In this document: positions 32,700 to 44,500 of the stretch, in pieces
Layout of the letters: each line of letters starts with the position of its first letter
How positions within the stretch are numbered: the first letter of the stretch is position 1
DNA from: Brienomyrus brachyistius
Taxonomy: Eukaryota; Chordata; Actinopteri; Osteoglossiformes; Mormyridae
Length of the DNA: 64,000 nucleotides
Assembly: GCF_023856365.1 (NCBI RefSeq)
Contig: NC_064554.1
Coordinates: 248,001 to 312,000, forward strand
Reading direction: 5' to 3'
Program-made: the position numbers and the translations under genes
Notes under the pieces: model-generated
Seen by the model: the letters and a program-made list of their open reading frames with translations, nothing else
Database searches by the model: none
Told to the model about the DNA's origin: nothing

Positions 32700-33945
32700 C
32701 CCCCTGCGGCCCCAGAGCCCGAGCAGCCGTCTCCGCTGCCTGCAGCTACCGCGCCCACGTCCGAGGCGCTTTCCCTGCCTGCAGCTCCCGGGCAGGCGCC
32801 CCCTCTGCAGCCTGCAGCTCCAGTCCCTGGCCCCACTCCAGTCCCTTCTCCCCCTGTGACTCTGGTACCCTCACCCCGACGAGCCCGACCCCGGCCACGG
32901 GTCCTTATGTCTGTGTCCCATAAGGGGAGAGGACACAGACGCACGGCTGGGGTCCCACCCGCCCAGCCCCCTGGCTCGCCCTCCCTCGCCGGCGCTAGGG
33001 CTTGGTCGGCGCCTGCGGGTCCTGGCCCTCCGGGTCGGCTGTCGTCTGCGGGTCCCCCTCAGCGGCCTCGTCGCCCTGCCTCGGTCCCTCCTCCGGCGTC
33101 TTATCGGTTGCCTGCGGGCCCCCCGACGGCGGCTCCTCATTCGCCTGCTGGTCCTCCCGCTCTGGCGTGTCGGAGGACGTCGCCGTCTGCTGCGGCTCCC
33201 CCTCTCTCCTTGCCCTCGCCAGGGTCCCTTCCAGCTCCTTCGTCCCCTTCCCTGGTCTCCCCTCCGACTCCCTCCTTCGTCCCTGCGTCTGTCCCTCACC
33301 CCGTCTCCTCGGCCCCTCCGGCTCCGGCCTCCCGGCCGCCTGCAGCCCTTCCGGCTGCCTCCCGTCGCCCGCTGGGTCTCCCTCGGGCTCCTCTTGGTTC
33401 CCCCTCCTTCTCTCCCTGGCCTCCCGTCTTTGTCCCTCCTGCCTCTGCTCCCCCTCGCTTTGTTCCTCCTGTCTCTGTCCCTCCTCTCTTTGTCCCTCGT
33501 CCCTCTGGCTTCTGCTCCTCTTTCCCCGATGTTCCCTTCGTTCACTCCCGGTCCTTTTGTCCTGCCTGTTCCCTCCGTGTCCCCCTTTCTGATCTGTTTC
33601 TCTGCCTTTCCTGTCTTATGTCAAGTCTTGTCCTGGCTCCTTCCCCTGTGCCAGTTCTGTCTGTCCGTTCTGTTCCCTGTCCCTCATTAATGAGGTTTTA
33701 TATAGATATACATATATGCCCGGCTTGTCCGCTCCTCGTGTGTGCCACGCCCCCTGATTACCCACGTGTGCTTCCCTGATCGTCTCCTGCTTTGCCCGAT
33801 TACTTTGATTAGTCATGACCTATTTTAAGTCCTGGTCTTACCTGTTTGCCCTGTCCGTCATTGTAGTTTGTCAATGCCTGCGTTCCGTCCTGCTCTACCC
33901 GCTCCGTTTCCCCGATTAAAGACCCGTTTTCACAAACACAAAAAA
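32697..33945 (+). mobile_element. Proline-rich LTR element, 5'-truncated older copy
   Basis: A plus frame open from 32697 to 33779 has the composition and landmarks of the 940-aa frame at 54062-56884: APGQAPPLQPAAP, the basic block RARPRPRVLMSVSHKGRGHR, then long proline/serine-rich tracts. It is followed by a diverged LTR from about 33711 (TATGCCCGGCTTGTCCGCTCC, GCCACGCCCCCTGATTACCC, GATTAAAGACCCG). The 5' LTR and the N-terminal coding part are missing. The repeat arrays seen in the intact copy are short here. It is inserted in a unit of the 240-bp tandem repeat, whose sequence resumes at about 33946. Confidence 0.7.
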
Positions 33946-33970
33946 AACTATATGTATACATATACATACA

Positions 33971-35135
33971 CTGAACAAAAATATAAACGCAACACTTTTG
34001 TTTTTGCTCCCATTTTTCATGAGATGGACTTAAAGATCTACAATTCATTCCAGATACACAATATTACCATTTCTCTCAAACATTTCTCACAAATCAGTCT
34101 AAATGTGTGATAGTGAGCACTTCTGCTTTGCTGAGATAATCCATCCCACCTCACAGGTGTGCCACATCAAGATGCTGATCTGACATCATGGGTAGTGCAC
34201 AGGTGTACCTTATACTGCCCACAATAAAAGGCCACCCTGGAATGTGCAGTTTTGTCTCACAGCAAAATGCCACAGATGCCACAAGCATTGAGGGAGCGTG
34301 CAATTGGCATGCTGACAGCAGGAATGTCAACCAGATCTGTTGCTCGTGCATTGAATGTTCATTTCTCAACCATAAGCCGTCTCCAAAGGCGTTTCAGAGA
34401 ATATGGCAGTACATCCAACCGGCCTCACAACCGCAGACCACGTGTAACCACACCAGCCCAGGACCTCCACATCCAGCAGGTTCACCTCCAAGATTGTCTG
34501 AGACCAGCCACTCAGACAGATAATGCACGGCCCCATGTTGCAAGGATCTGTACACAGTTCTTGGAAGCTGAAAATGTCCCAGTTCTTGCATGGCCAGCAT
34601 ACTCACCGGACATGTCACCCGTTGAGCATGTTTGGGATGTGCTTGACCGGCGTATACGACAGCGTGTACCAGTTCCCACTAATATCCAACAACTTCGCAC
34701 AGCCATTGAAGAGGAGTGGACCAACATTCCACAGGCCACAATTGACAATCTGATAAACTCTATGCGAAGAAGATGTGTTGCATTGTATGAGGCAAATGGT
34801 GGTCACACCAGATACTGACCGGTTCTGAGTCCCCAGACCCCCAATAAAGCAAAAAACTGCACATTCCAGGGTGGCCTTTTATTGTGGGCAGTATAAGGTA
34901 CACCTGTGCACTACCCATGATGTCAGATCAGCATCTTGATGTGGCACACCTGTGAGGTGGGATGGATTATCTCAGCAAAGCAGAAGTGCTCACTATCACA
35001 CATTTAGACTGATTTGTGAGAAATGTTTGAGAGAAATGGTAATATTGTGTATCTGGAATGAATTGTAGGTCTTTAAGTCCATCTCATGAAAAATGGGAGC
35101 AGAAACAAGAGTGTTGCGTTTATATTTTTGTTCAG
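33971..35135 (+). mobile_element. Tc1-like transposon with long inverted repeats, internally deleted
   Basis: It begins CTGAACAAAAATATAAACGC and ends with the reverse complement. The two ends match over about 278 bp (33971-34248 against 35135-34858) with only a few differences. A TA follows the right end. Between them is a transposase frame with a deleted middle. Long terminal repeats of this type belong to a well-known fish Tc1 group. Confidence 0.88.
34267..34818 (+). CDS. Tc1 transposase, in-frame internal deletion (183 aa)
   Basis: I start at ATG 34267 (MPQMPQALRERAIGML) rather than the upstream TTG. Residues 1-65 hold the paired helix-turn-helix DNA-binding region (STRSVARALNVHFSTISRLQ) and a GRPR-like stretch (RPHNRRPRVTT). 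The frame then jumps to TDNARPHVARICTQFLE, which contains the second catalytic aspartate, and SPDMSPVEHVWDVLDRR with the third acidic position. The segment with the first catalytic aspartate (about 150 residues by family norm) is gone, yet the frame stays open to the normal C-terminus GGHTRY. It cannot transpose by itself but may still bind the inverted repeats. Confidence 0.8.
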   Translation: MPQMPQALRERAIGMLTAGMSTRSVARALNVHFSTISRLQRRFREYGSTSNRPHNRRPRVTTPAQDLHIQQVHLQDCLRPATQTDNARPHVARICTQFLEAENVPVLAWPAYSPDMSPVEHVWDVLDRRIRQRVPVPTNIQQLRTAIEEEWTNIPQATIDNLINSMRRRCVALYEANGGHTRY

Positions 35136-35137
35136 TA

Positions 35138-35346
35138 TATATATTTATGGGTGTATCGAGACTAGATGGTCATTATGGATAACTAAGGTGCACTAAAACT
35201 GGGTGAGCAGGCAAGGCATGTCACCCAGGTTGTGTGACAATTATTTTATATAAATGTATATATGTATATATATATTCCATCCACCATCCCTCCTTTACGG
35301 AGAACTGCGTTATTTTTATTGTCCATTACGAAAAAAATAAAAAAAC

Positions 35347-35378
<32 letters not shown>

Positions 35379-35588
35379 TATTTATGGATGTATCGAGACT
35401 AGATGGTCATTATGGATAACTAAGGTGCACTAAAACTGGGTGAGCAGGCAAGGCATGTCACCCAGGTTGTGTGACAATTATTTTATATAAATGTATATAT
35501 ATATATATATATATTCCATCCACCATCCCTCCTTTACGGAGAACTGCGTTATTTTTCTTTTCTATTGCTAATAAAAAAACTATATATA

Positions 35589-35629
<41 letters not shown>

Positions 35630-36010
35630 GTGTATCAAGACTAGATGGTCAGTATGGATAACTAAGGTACACTAAAATTGGGTGAGCAGGCAAGGCATGT
35701 CACCCAGGTTGTGTGACAATTATTTTATATATATGCATATACATATTCCATCCACCATCCCTCCTTTATGGAGAACTGCGTTATTTTTATTGTCTATTGC
35801 AAAAAAAAAACAAAAAAAACTATATATATATATACATATATATTTATGGGTGTATCGAGACTAGATGGTCATTATGAATAACTAAGGTGCACTAAAATTG
35901 GGTGAGCAGGCAAGGCATGTCACCCAGGTTGTGTGACAATTATTTTATATATATATGTATATATATATTCCCTCCACCACCCCTCCTTTACGGAGGACTG
36001 CTTTATTTTT
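35138..36010. repeat. Tandem repeat, unit about 220-240 bp, about 3.6 copies
   Basis: Each unit runs GTGTATCGAGACTAGATGGTCA, AACTAAGGTGCACTAAAACTGG, GAGCAGGCAAGGCATGTCACCC, then a TA-rich stretch, then CCATCCACCATCCCTCCTTTA and a poly-A/TA end. A further partial unit lies at 32640-32690 and its tail at 33946-33970. The array is therefore split by the LTR-element copy and the Tc1 element. Confidence 0.88.
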
Positions 36011-36233
36011 ATTTCCATTGCAAAAATAAAAAATTTTAAAACACAAAAAAAAAAAAAAACGAAAATAATAATAATAAAAATTATTTTGAATGTGTATTCA
36101 AATAAGTTTGAATGTGTGTGAACTATATATAAATATATATATACACATGCATATACAGAAATATATACACACACACACATATATATATATACACACACAC
36201 ACACAGACACACACTCACATAAACACATACACA
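36011..36233. repeat. TA/CA-rich simple sequence
   Basis: Poly-A, (AAT)n, (TA)n and (CA)n runs following the tandem array. Confidence 0.8.
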
Positions 36234-36605
36234 CACTGTGTACAGTCTTATGCAAAGGTTTGGCACCCCTTGACAAATAACATCTTTTCAATTACAAAAG
36301 CAACAATATCAGTTAATACAGTCTCTTTAGGAACTGGGGGGAAAATACACAATATTTTCAGCAAACATTGATGAATAGTTACTTTTTATGCCATAAATTG
36401 AACAAAATTACAAAATAAAAACATTATTATGGCACTCTGCAAAAGTTTGGGCACCCTACGTAATCAGTACTTAGTAACACCTCCTCTGCCAGATATCACA
36501 GCTTACAAGCGCTTCTTATAGCCAGCTGAAAGGCTTTCAGTTCTTGTACTTGGGATTTTCTCACATTCTTCCTTGCAAAAGGCTTCTAGTTCTGTAATAT
36601 TCTAA
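36234..36605. mobile_element. Tc1/mariner-type fragment
   Basis: It has TATGCAAAGGTTTGGCACCCC near 36249 and GCAAAAGTTTGGGCACCCTA near 36440, followed by GTACTTAGTAACACCTCCTCTG. These are the end motifs of a Tc1 group. No transposase frame remains. Confidence 0.55.
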
Positions 36606-37883
36606 TATATCAAGGGCTGTATTGTCAAATAGGAGATCGGCAGCATTCTCCCACCTGAGAAAACTGTACTACAATGCCCTTGATAGTGTGTAGAAACACA
36701 CTCGTCAGCTCTAGTCCTCCTGTAACAACGCAAAAGGACTGGCAACCCTCAGGTATTTATGCGTGCGATTGTATGATAAATTCACCCTGACAGTCTCACA
36801 CTTCTCTTGGTACCAACAGGTCTCATGGAATATATAAAAGGCAACTGCAACAATTATACTCGGCACTAAACATCGAGGCACGGAAATGCAGCAGAGCTTG
36901 TGTATTTCTCAGGATGCATTCTAGTAAAATGCCCGGAAAATGAGCTAAAGACATATTTCAAGGGGCACTATATAAAACCGATGGAAATTTTACTGATTAA
37001 ATAAAAGGAAAAGCATCGTTTGAAAAATCACAAATGTTTCTAAGATTCAATGCATCGCTTTTTGACCACATCATAGCGATGAACACATCATTGTTCCTGA
37101 CAATGTCCTAATACAGAAATAAAACTTTATGTTGGTAAACTCAAAAAGCCTTCAGCTGTCACACTGGCTAACGATCTCAAACGATTATAAAGCAGCATTT
37201 TGAAAAGCGCTGTTTTAAAATAACAGGTACAACACTTACCTTGTCTTCTGGCCAAATGCTTTTCACGGCTTGGCACTCCAACGGTGCTGAAACGAAATTT
37301 GTATTTCCTCCTACCTCGTTGGCCCTTCAGTTCTTCTTTTCTCCCTTTGGATGTTTTTTTCCTTCTTCTTTGGATATTGTTTTTTATTTTTGTTTGTTTT
37401 TTTTACTTTGCATGTTTTTCCTTCTTCGGATATTATTTTTTTGGCTTATTTTTTTAGACGTCGTTTTTTTCGTCTTCTTTAAAAATTGATTTTTTTCGTC
37501 TTCTTTAAATATTGTTTTTTTTTTCATCCTTTTGATGTTGTTTTACGGAACAAGAGCCGTACAGTGCTACTCTATCAGGAGGTAGCGCCAACTGAACGCC
37601 TTGAAGCAGTACCCAGCTCTTTTATAGGGAGCGTCAACCCGAAGTCAAGTTCTAGAACGTTGCACTCACTTTTCATTGGTTTCCCAGCTATGCTGTCAGA
37701 ATAATGTTTGCTGATTGGTCGAAAATTTTAAAACGTACCCGAGTACTGTAAAAAAACTCAAGATCTTGCTACCCTACGGAGCACCCATAAGGTGATTTTT
37801 TTTATACGTTATATGCAGCTATTTGTAGCAGGCCGTAATTAGACTAATCCACCCTTTGTCAATAAAGCCAACAAGAGAACAGG
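36606..37883. other. Stretch without confident genes
   Basis: 36820-36850 has a TATA-like TATATAAAAGGC. 37240-37540 is a strongly pyrimidine-rich run with a repeated TTTTTTCGTCTTCTTTAAA unit. No recognisable protein. Confidence 0.4.
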
Positions 37884-38187
37884 TTGCCCAAAGTTTGCTC
37901 AGGTACACGCCACAGCACAACCTTAAAAACACATCCAGCACAAATCACACTAGTGAATGACACAGCAAATCACAGCAATAAAAAAGACCCCTATGGGCAA
38001 TCCAGCACCCAGACTACAGGTGCCAAAAGGCCCAGCCTGCCTAATAATGAACCCAAAATATACATACAACAAAGAAAAAGACACAAACAAAAAAGAAAAT
38101 AAAACTAGCCAGCTGCTCCCACTAAACCCCGCTCCCGAGGCCACTAAGCCGGCTGGCTTGATAATACACGATACAACCTCAGATAAA

Positions 38188-38262
38188 ACATATTAAAGCA
38201 ACACCAGGGAGGTTTACAACTTGATCCTTAAAATTATCGACCCGTAATTCCACCTTGAAAAC
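38188..38262. repeat. 75-bp direct repeat (pair with 39514-39588)
   Basis: ATTAAAGCAACACCAGGGAGG, then TTTACAACTTGATCCTTAAAA, then ATTCCACCTTGAAAA recurs at 39514-39588 with a few changes. The pair brackets the gypsy integrase fragment, so it may be part of an LTR or of a repeat that the element entered. Confidence 0.7.
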
Positions 38263-38901
38263 CCCTAAAGAACAGTAGTTTACCCCATGACTCACTGCCC
38301 CATTCAAACAAAAAAAAAAACAGGTTTTTGAGGTAACCTTTAGGTCAGCTCTTCAAAACCAGGTATGAGGACTCTTCAGCTAATCAGTCCTCTAATTAGA
38401 AATCTAATTAGGGAGTTGCAGCGAAAACCTGCATACACACCGGCCCTTTGCGGATAAGATTGTTCACCCCTGAAACAAGCAAACAGAAAGGCTGCTACAC
38501 TGCAAATTCAATATGCCCGCCGATGCTCCACCAAATCTATCAGGACCCTGCCTGTCTTTCCCGTGCCTGCTCCTTTGCCAATATGCCCTACCATCGGAAC
38601 ATGCACAGCCATCTCGCCCCGGCTATGCCTCCAGTCCGAACTGCAGTTCCTATACCTGCCTATAATTGCCTGGCTACAATCCATCCCCCAAAATGAAATT
38701 GATGACCCAACGATCACAGCTAAGAATTCTATCCCCAAACCACTGGTCTTCCTCCCCAACCGAACGATCATTCACTGACCGTGGTAACTTATAAGGGTTG
38801 GTATGATGACCAGTGGTGGACCTCACCGAACGTTTAACTGGTCTCTACACCTCGGGGGGGACATAACCTCCTCCATTATACGAGGCCTACTTGTGGATGC
38901 T

Positions 38902-39480
38902 CTATTGCGACCCCTCCCACCAGCCCTGTCCCCGTAAAATCACAGAGTCCTCATCCGATTCCATTTCTGTTGCCCCTGTGGGCAACCCAGACTCAGGAGA
39001 CATTACCAGAACATCTTCCCCTGACATAACAACCCCCTGTGGTACTGGACGCAACTCTGTTCGGTGAACTTGACGGACAACCCCGTCCCCCTCCATTGGA
39101 GTTGCAGAGTAAACTGCACCCTGATCTTGGGGACACCGAACTACCATATACAAACAGGCATCCCAATGATCCTGTATTTTACCTCGAACATGGTTCCGCA
39201 AACACACCAGCTGACCTTCATCAAACCCCTAATCATTAACCAACTCATTGTGTTTCCGATTTCGTGGTGTGGCTTGTTCCTCCAACTAAGCCTTCACATA
39301 CTCTTGAAGCACCTGCAAACTTTCCTGATGGTTTTGTACCCATTCCTCCAAAGGTCCACCATACTGACTGATCCCGGCAGGAGCCTGAAGATAGTGTATC
39401 GGTAATCGAGGCTCACAGCCAGACCTTAAATAAAAAGGCATCATCCAGTCATTTGGTGGGGTGTAGTATTGTAAGCTTCT
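38902..39480 (-). pseudogene. Gypsy-type integrase C-terminal fragment
   Basis: On the minus strand the sequence reads PFYLRSGCEPRLPI (39440-39400) in one frame, then, after a break, VCLRNHVRGKIQDHWDACLY and VHRTELRPVPQG (39207-39020). These match the order FGR.PRLP-I, then GK.qD.W, then HRN.LRP found at the end of gypsy pol. A G/C-rich tract near 38855 with a following TGTAGAG could be the polypurine tract and 3' LTR start. Frames are broken and the rest of pol is absent. Confidence 0.6.
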
Positions 39481-39599
39481 CTGCTGGAGGAAGTGTGTGA
39501 AGCAAATTGTGCAAAAAAAATATTAAAGCAACACCAGGGAGGTTTACATCTAGATCCTTAAAATGATCGACCTGCAATTCCACCTTGAAAATCCAATTA

Positions 39600-40375
39600 C
39601 CATATAAAGGATACAAGATGTAAAGATGACAAATGACATGGCACACATTTGTTGTTTAGACTGTTGTGTCAGGTTAATTGAAAGCTGAAGGATCTTAGTG
39701 TTTACTAGTCTAAGTAACAGAATGTCTAAACACTGTGCTTGCCTTTATGGGTTTTTAAGCAGAACATATAGGTATAGAAACATATTAACATTACGTTTCA
39801 CGATTCACTGACTGGAGAATAGGAGAATATACACATCAATATTACTACTTAAGTTAACTAACCCTAATCCCAACCCCTATTGGCACGGAGCCCGCCAGGG
39901 TTCAGGTGAGATATAAATCTGTAATCTGTATCAATGGTTTTGCTATCCATACCCACCCTATTAATGTTAGCTTCCCAGGGTTTCTTGTTAGACAAGCTCT
40001 GTGTCTCTCTATACCCCCATTTACTGCACGACTGATTGTCCATTTATAAAGAATCAAATAGGGTGAAGATGGTTTTAGTTTACAATTACTCTGGAAGGTG
40101 ACCAGATTAAAAAAAACTAAATACCATGCCTACGTGTATGTAATCTCCATCACAGTCCCCATTTTCCCCATAATCCTCGTTTTGATAGTGCCAATTTGTG
40201 TAATGTGAGTTTTTTTTTTTTTTAAAAAACTGTTATAGAAGAACATACTGGATGCCACATGTGTACAATTACCCCTTTCTAATTAGTGGGGTCCGTTGTG
40301 TCAGCTACAGCCTTTACTAACATACACATAAGTATACAGTCTTACAGCACTTTTGTTTTCCTTTTGTATTTAATG
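39600..40375. other. Stretch without recognised genes
   Basis: AT-rich with no long frame and no repeat recognised. Confidence 0.45.
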
Positions 40376-40386
40376 GTTTTCCATTT

Positions 40387-40752
40387 AGGGGGCAGCATGG
40401 TGGTGCAGTGGTTAGCACTGTTGCCTCACACCTCTAGGGCCCGGGTTCGAGTCTCCACCTGGGTCACATGTGTGTGGAGTTTGCATGTTCTACCCATGTC
40501 ATCGTGGGGTTTCCTCCGGGTACTCTGGTTTCCCCCACAGTCCAAAAACATGCTGAGGCTAATTGGAGTTGCTAAATTGCCCATAGGAGTGTATGCGTGA
40601 GTGAATAGTGTGTGAGTGTGCCCTGCGATGGGCTGGCCCGCCATCCTGGGTTGTTCCCTGTCTCGTGCCCATTGCTTCCGGGATAGGCTCCAGACCCCCC
40701 GCGATCCAGTAGGATAAGCGGTTTGGAAAATGGATGGATGGATGGATGGACA
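40387..40752 (+). mobile_element. Full-length tRNA-derived SINE with 11-bp TSD
   Basis: It has the head GGGCAGCATGGTGGTGCAGTGG, the B-box GGTTCGAGTCTCC and the tail (GGAT)n. Target duplication GTTTTCCATTT at 40376-40386 and 40753-40763. Confidence 0.92.
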
Positions 40753-40777
40753 GTTTTCCATTTGAGGAATTAGCAAA

Positions 40778-41035
40778 AAACTGCAGTGCATGATGGGTAG
40801 GATCTAAAGGCTGCCTAACGCCCTTAATTTGTTTGCAATTTCGCCAGGTAGGCTACCTTCTTTAAACTGCGTTTTGCTAGACTACACATTTCGAGATGTT
40901 TTATTGTAGTCTTGGTAAATATATATATATAGTTTAGCCTAACCCAGCCACTTAAGGGAGCAAGCCAGCTCAGGTAGGTGCCAGTCCCAAGCCCGGATTA
41001 ATGGAGAGGGTTGGCGTCAAGAAATAAAGAGAAAT
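40778..41035 (-). repeat. Inverted partner of the repeat at 30215-30640
   Basis: See 30215. It contains GGCTGCCTAACGCCC, CAGGTAGGCTACCTTCTTTAA and GCCCGGATTAATGG. It lacks the middle 140 bp of the other copy. Confidence 0.7.
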
Positions 41036-41100
41036 AAAGACAACTAATACTCCTAGTTTGCGAGATCTGACTGCAATGGCAGCACTGCTACAAGGGTGTG

Positions 41101-41568
41101 GATAAATCTATACAAATATCACCTGCATGCACATTACTTCTTTTACAATAACCAACTCCTGATCCATACTGTTAGTCGTGAAAAAAAAAACTATCGTGTA
41201 CATAGAGGCCCTGTGTAAAAAGATAACTGCCAAGGAAAAGATCAAAAACATTTATTTCAAGGATACAAAGTTTTTATGGTCATGTACAGTGTACAGTGCA
41301 ATTCTTATTTGATTAACTTGAATGTCTCCACAGACTAGACGATTAAACAAATAAAGCAGCGCAACATTACAGTAACTAATAACAAATAAACAAAGCTCAC
41401 GAGTACTATTACAGTATTTATATCATTTATTTAAACTTAATTTTACCAGGTAAATTAACTACAAAGCAGTTACCACTGCTTTACCTGCTTCTCGGGAGAA
41501 ATAGCAGATATACGTCATGTATGTGACTAAATTCTTAAGCCAATAAGGGCAAAGTTGTGTCGTAATGG
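41101..41568. repeat. 465-bp duplicated segment (pair with 17574-18040)
   Basis: Same orientation and nearly the same sequence as 17574-18040. It ends 26 bp before the first unit of the 781-bp array. Confidence 0.85.
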
Positions 41569-41593
41569 AGGCGGATCCAGTTTGTGCAGCCGG

Positions 41594-44500
41594 TTAAAGA
41601 CACTACGGGCATGTAAATGGAGAACGAAATTATAGTTATACCGAATCTCCTACACACAATACCAAGGTTACCAACTTTGGTCAGCTGACCGGAGTGAGAC
41701 GTTCAATTCCCGTAAGATTTCTTTGCGCCAGCCTGAGAGTCTGAAAACACGTCACAGCAGATGCATGAGAGATGGAAACCTGGGATATTCAGTCGAATCA
41801 GATCAAATATGATGCTAAGTTAGTACTAAGTTAAAATATGTTCCGGACTTGTAACATGCACCCATGATTTGGAACAGTCAGCAGGCTGTCTCTGGCCACG
41901 CCCCCTACACTCGGTCCGGCCCCTGGCTTTTCCTGAATTCTGATTCCTTTAGATAAACATTGACTTCATTGATATTGTTATTGATTTATCGACAGACCAT
42001 CATACGTTTTAGACGTTATAATAACAACACTCTATTGATCCCCAAAGAGAGAAATTCTCTCCTTGCCTGCCCCCTCTTACTGTCCATGATACACAAGCAC
42101 ATATGTAGAAAAACGTCAGCTTGGAAGCCAAGGCTGGACTTAACCTACTCCTTAGGGTTCAACTGGAAACTGCCCCATGGCCGAGCGGTCTAAAGCCTCC
42201 TGCGCAGCGAAAATGGCCTTTCAAAGTAAGGGGTATTCTGTTCTCCGAAGTAAGGCGTGGGTTCGAATCCAACTTCCGACAAAAGTTCTTCAATCGCTAC
42301 AGCAGAATTTGAGCCACTGATCGGCTTTAATTGCTTTGTTTTATTTTTGCGTTTCAGGCAAAACTACATAACACTTAAAGACACTACGGGCATGTAAATG
42401 GAGAACGAAATTATAGTTATACCGAATCTCCTACACACAATACCAAGGTTACCAACTTTGGTCAGCTGACCGGAGTGAGACGTTCAATTCCCGTAAGATT
42501 TCTTTGCGCCAGCCTGAGAGTCTGAAAACACGTCACACCAGATGCATGAGAGATGGAAACCTGGGATATTCAGTCGAATCAGATCAAATATGATGCTAAG
42601 TTAGTACTAAGTTAAAATATGTTCCGGACTTGTAACATGCACCCATGATTTGGAACAGTCAGCAGGCTGTCTCTGGCCACGCCCCCTACACTCGGTCCGG
42701 CCCCTGGCTTTTCCTGAATTCTGATTCCTTTAGATAAACATTGACTTCATTGATATTGTTATTGATTTATCGACAGACCATCATACGTTTTAGACGTTAT
42801 AATAACAACACTCTATTGATCCCCAAAGAGAGAAATTCTCTCCTTGCCTGCCCCCTCTTACTGTCCATGATACACAAGCACATATGTAGAAAAACGTCAG
42901 CTTGGAAGCCAAGGCTGGACTTAACCTACTCCTTAGGGTTCAACTGGAAACTGCCCCATGGCCGAGCGGTCTAAAGCCTCCTGCGCAGCGAAAATGGCCT
43001 TTCAAAGTAAGGGGTATTCTGTTCTCCGAAGTAAGGCGTGGGTTCGAATCCAACTTCCGACAAAAGTTCTTCAATCGCTACAGCAGAATTTGAGCCACTG
43101 ATCGGCTTTAATTGCTTTGTTTTATTTTTGCGTTTCAGGCAAAACTACATAACACTTAAAGACACTACGGGCATGTAAATGGAGAACGAAATTATAGTTA
43201 TACCGAATCTCCTACACACAATACCAAGGTTACCAACTTTGGTCAGCTGACCGGAGTGAGACGTTCAATTCCCGTAAGATTTCTTTGCGCCAGCCTGAGA
43301 GTCTGAAAACACGTCACACCAGATGCATGAGAGATGGAAACCTGGGATATTCAGTCGAATCAGATCAAATATGACGCTAAGTTAGTACTAAGTTAAAATA
43401 TGTTCCGGACTTGTAACATGCACCCATGATTTGGAACAGTCAGCAGGCTGTCTCTGGCCACGCCCCCTACACTCGGTCCGGCCCCTGGCTTTTCCTGAAT
43501 TCTGATTTCTTTACATAAACATTGACTTCATTGATATTGTTATTGATTTATCGACAGACCATCATACGTTTTAGACGTTATAATAACAACACTCTATTGA
43601 TCCCCAAAGAGAGAAATTCTCTCCTTGCCTGCCCCCTCTTACTGTCCATGATACACAAGCACATATGTAGAAAAACGTCAGCTTGGAAGCCAAGGCTGGA
43701 CTTAACCTACTCCTTAGGGTTCAACTGGAAACTGCCCCATGGCCGAGCGGTCTCAAGCCTCCTGCGCAGCGAAAATGGCCTTTCAAAGTCAGGGGTATTC
43801 TGTTCTCCGAAGTAAGGCGTGGGTTCGAATCCAACCTCCGACAAAAGTTCTTCAATCGCTACAGCAGAATTTGAGCAACTGCTTGGCTTTAATTGCTTTG
43901 TTTTATTTTTGCGTTTCAGGCAAAACTACATAACACTTAAAGACACTACGGGCATGTAAATGGAGAACGAAATTATAGTTATACCGAATCTCCTACACAC
44001 AATACCAAGGTTACCAACTTTGGTCAGCTGACCGGAGTCAGACGTTCAATTCCCGTAAGACTTCTTTGCGCCAGCCTGAGAGTCTGAAAACACGTCACAC
44101 CAGGTGCATGAGAGATGGAAACCTGGGATATTCAGTCGAATCAGATCAAATATGACGCTAAGTTAGTACTAAGTTAAAATATGTTCCGGACTTGTAACAT
44201 GCACCCATGATTTGGAACAGTCAGCAGGCTGTCTCTGGCCACGCCCCCTACACTCGGTCCGGCCCCTGGCTTTTCCTGAATTCTGATTTCTTTACATAAA
44301 CATTGACTTCATTGATATTGTTATTGATTTATCGACAGACCATCATACGTTTTAGACGTTATAATAACAACACTCTATTGATCCCCAAAGAGAGAAATTC
44401 TCTCCTTGCCTGCCCCCTCTTACTGTCCATGATACACAAGCACATATGTAGAAAAACGTCAGCTTGGAAGCCAAGGCTGGACTTAACCTACTCCTTAGGG

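Noticed and set aside
32871..33545. A 224-codon minus frame rich in Arg and Gly
   Set aside because: Antisense of the proline/serine-rich element frame on the plus strand. The arginine content follows from reading CCX codons backwards.
36820..36850. A TATA-like box near 36835
   Set aside because: No downstream gene or RNA could be recognised, and the surroundings are AT-rich enough for chance matches.
37884..38196. Overlapping Lys/Thr-rich plus frames
   Set aside because: They are low complexity, lack a recognisable domain, and lie between repeat fragments.
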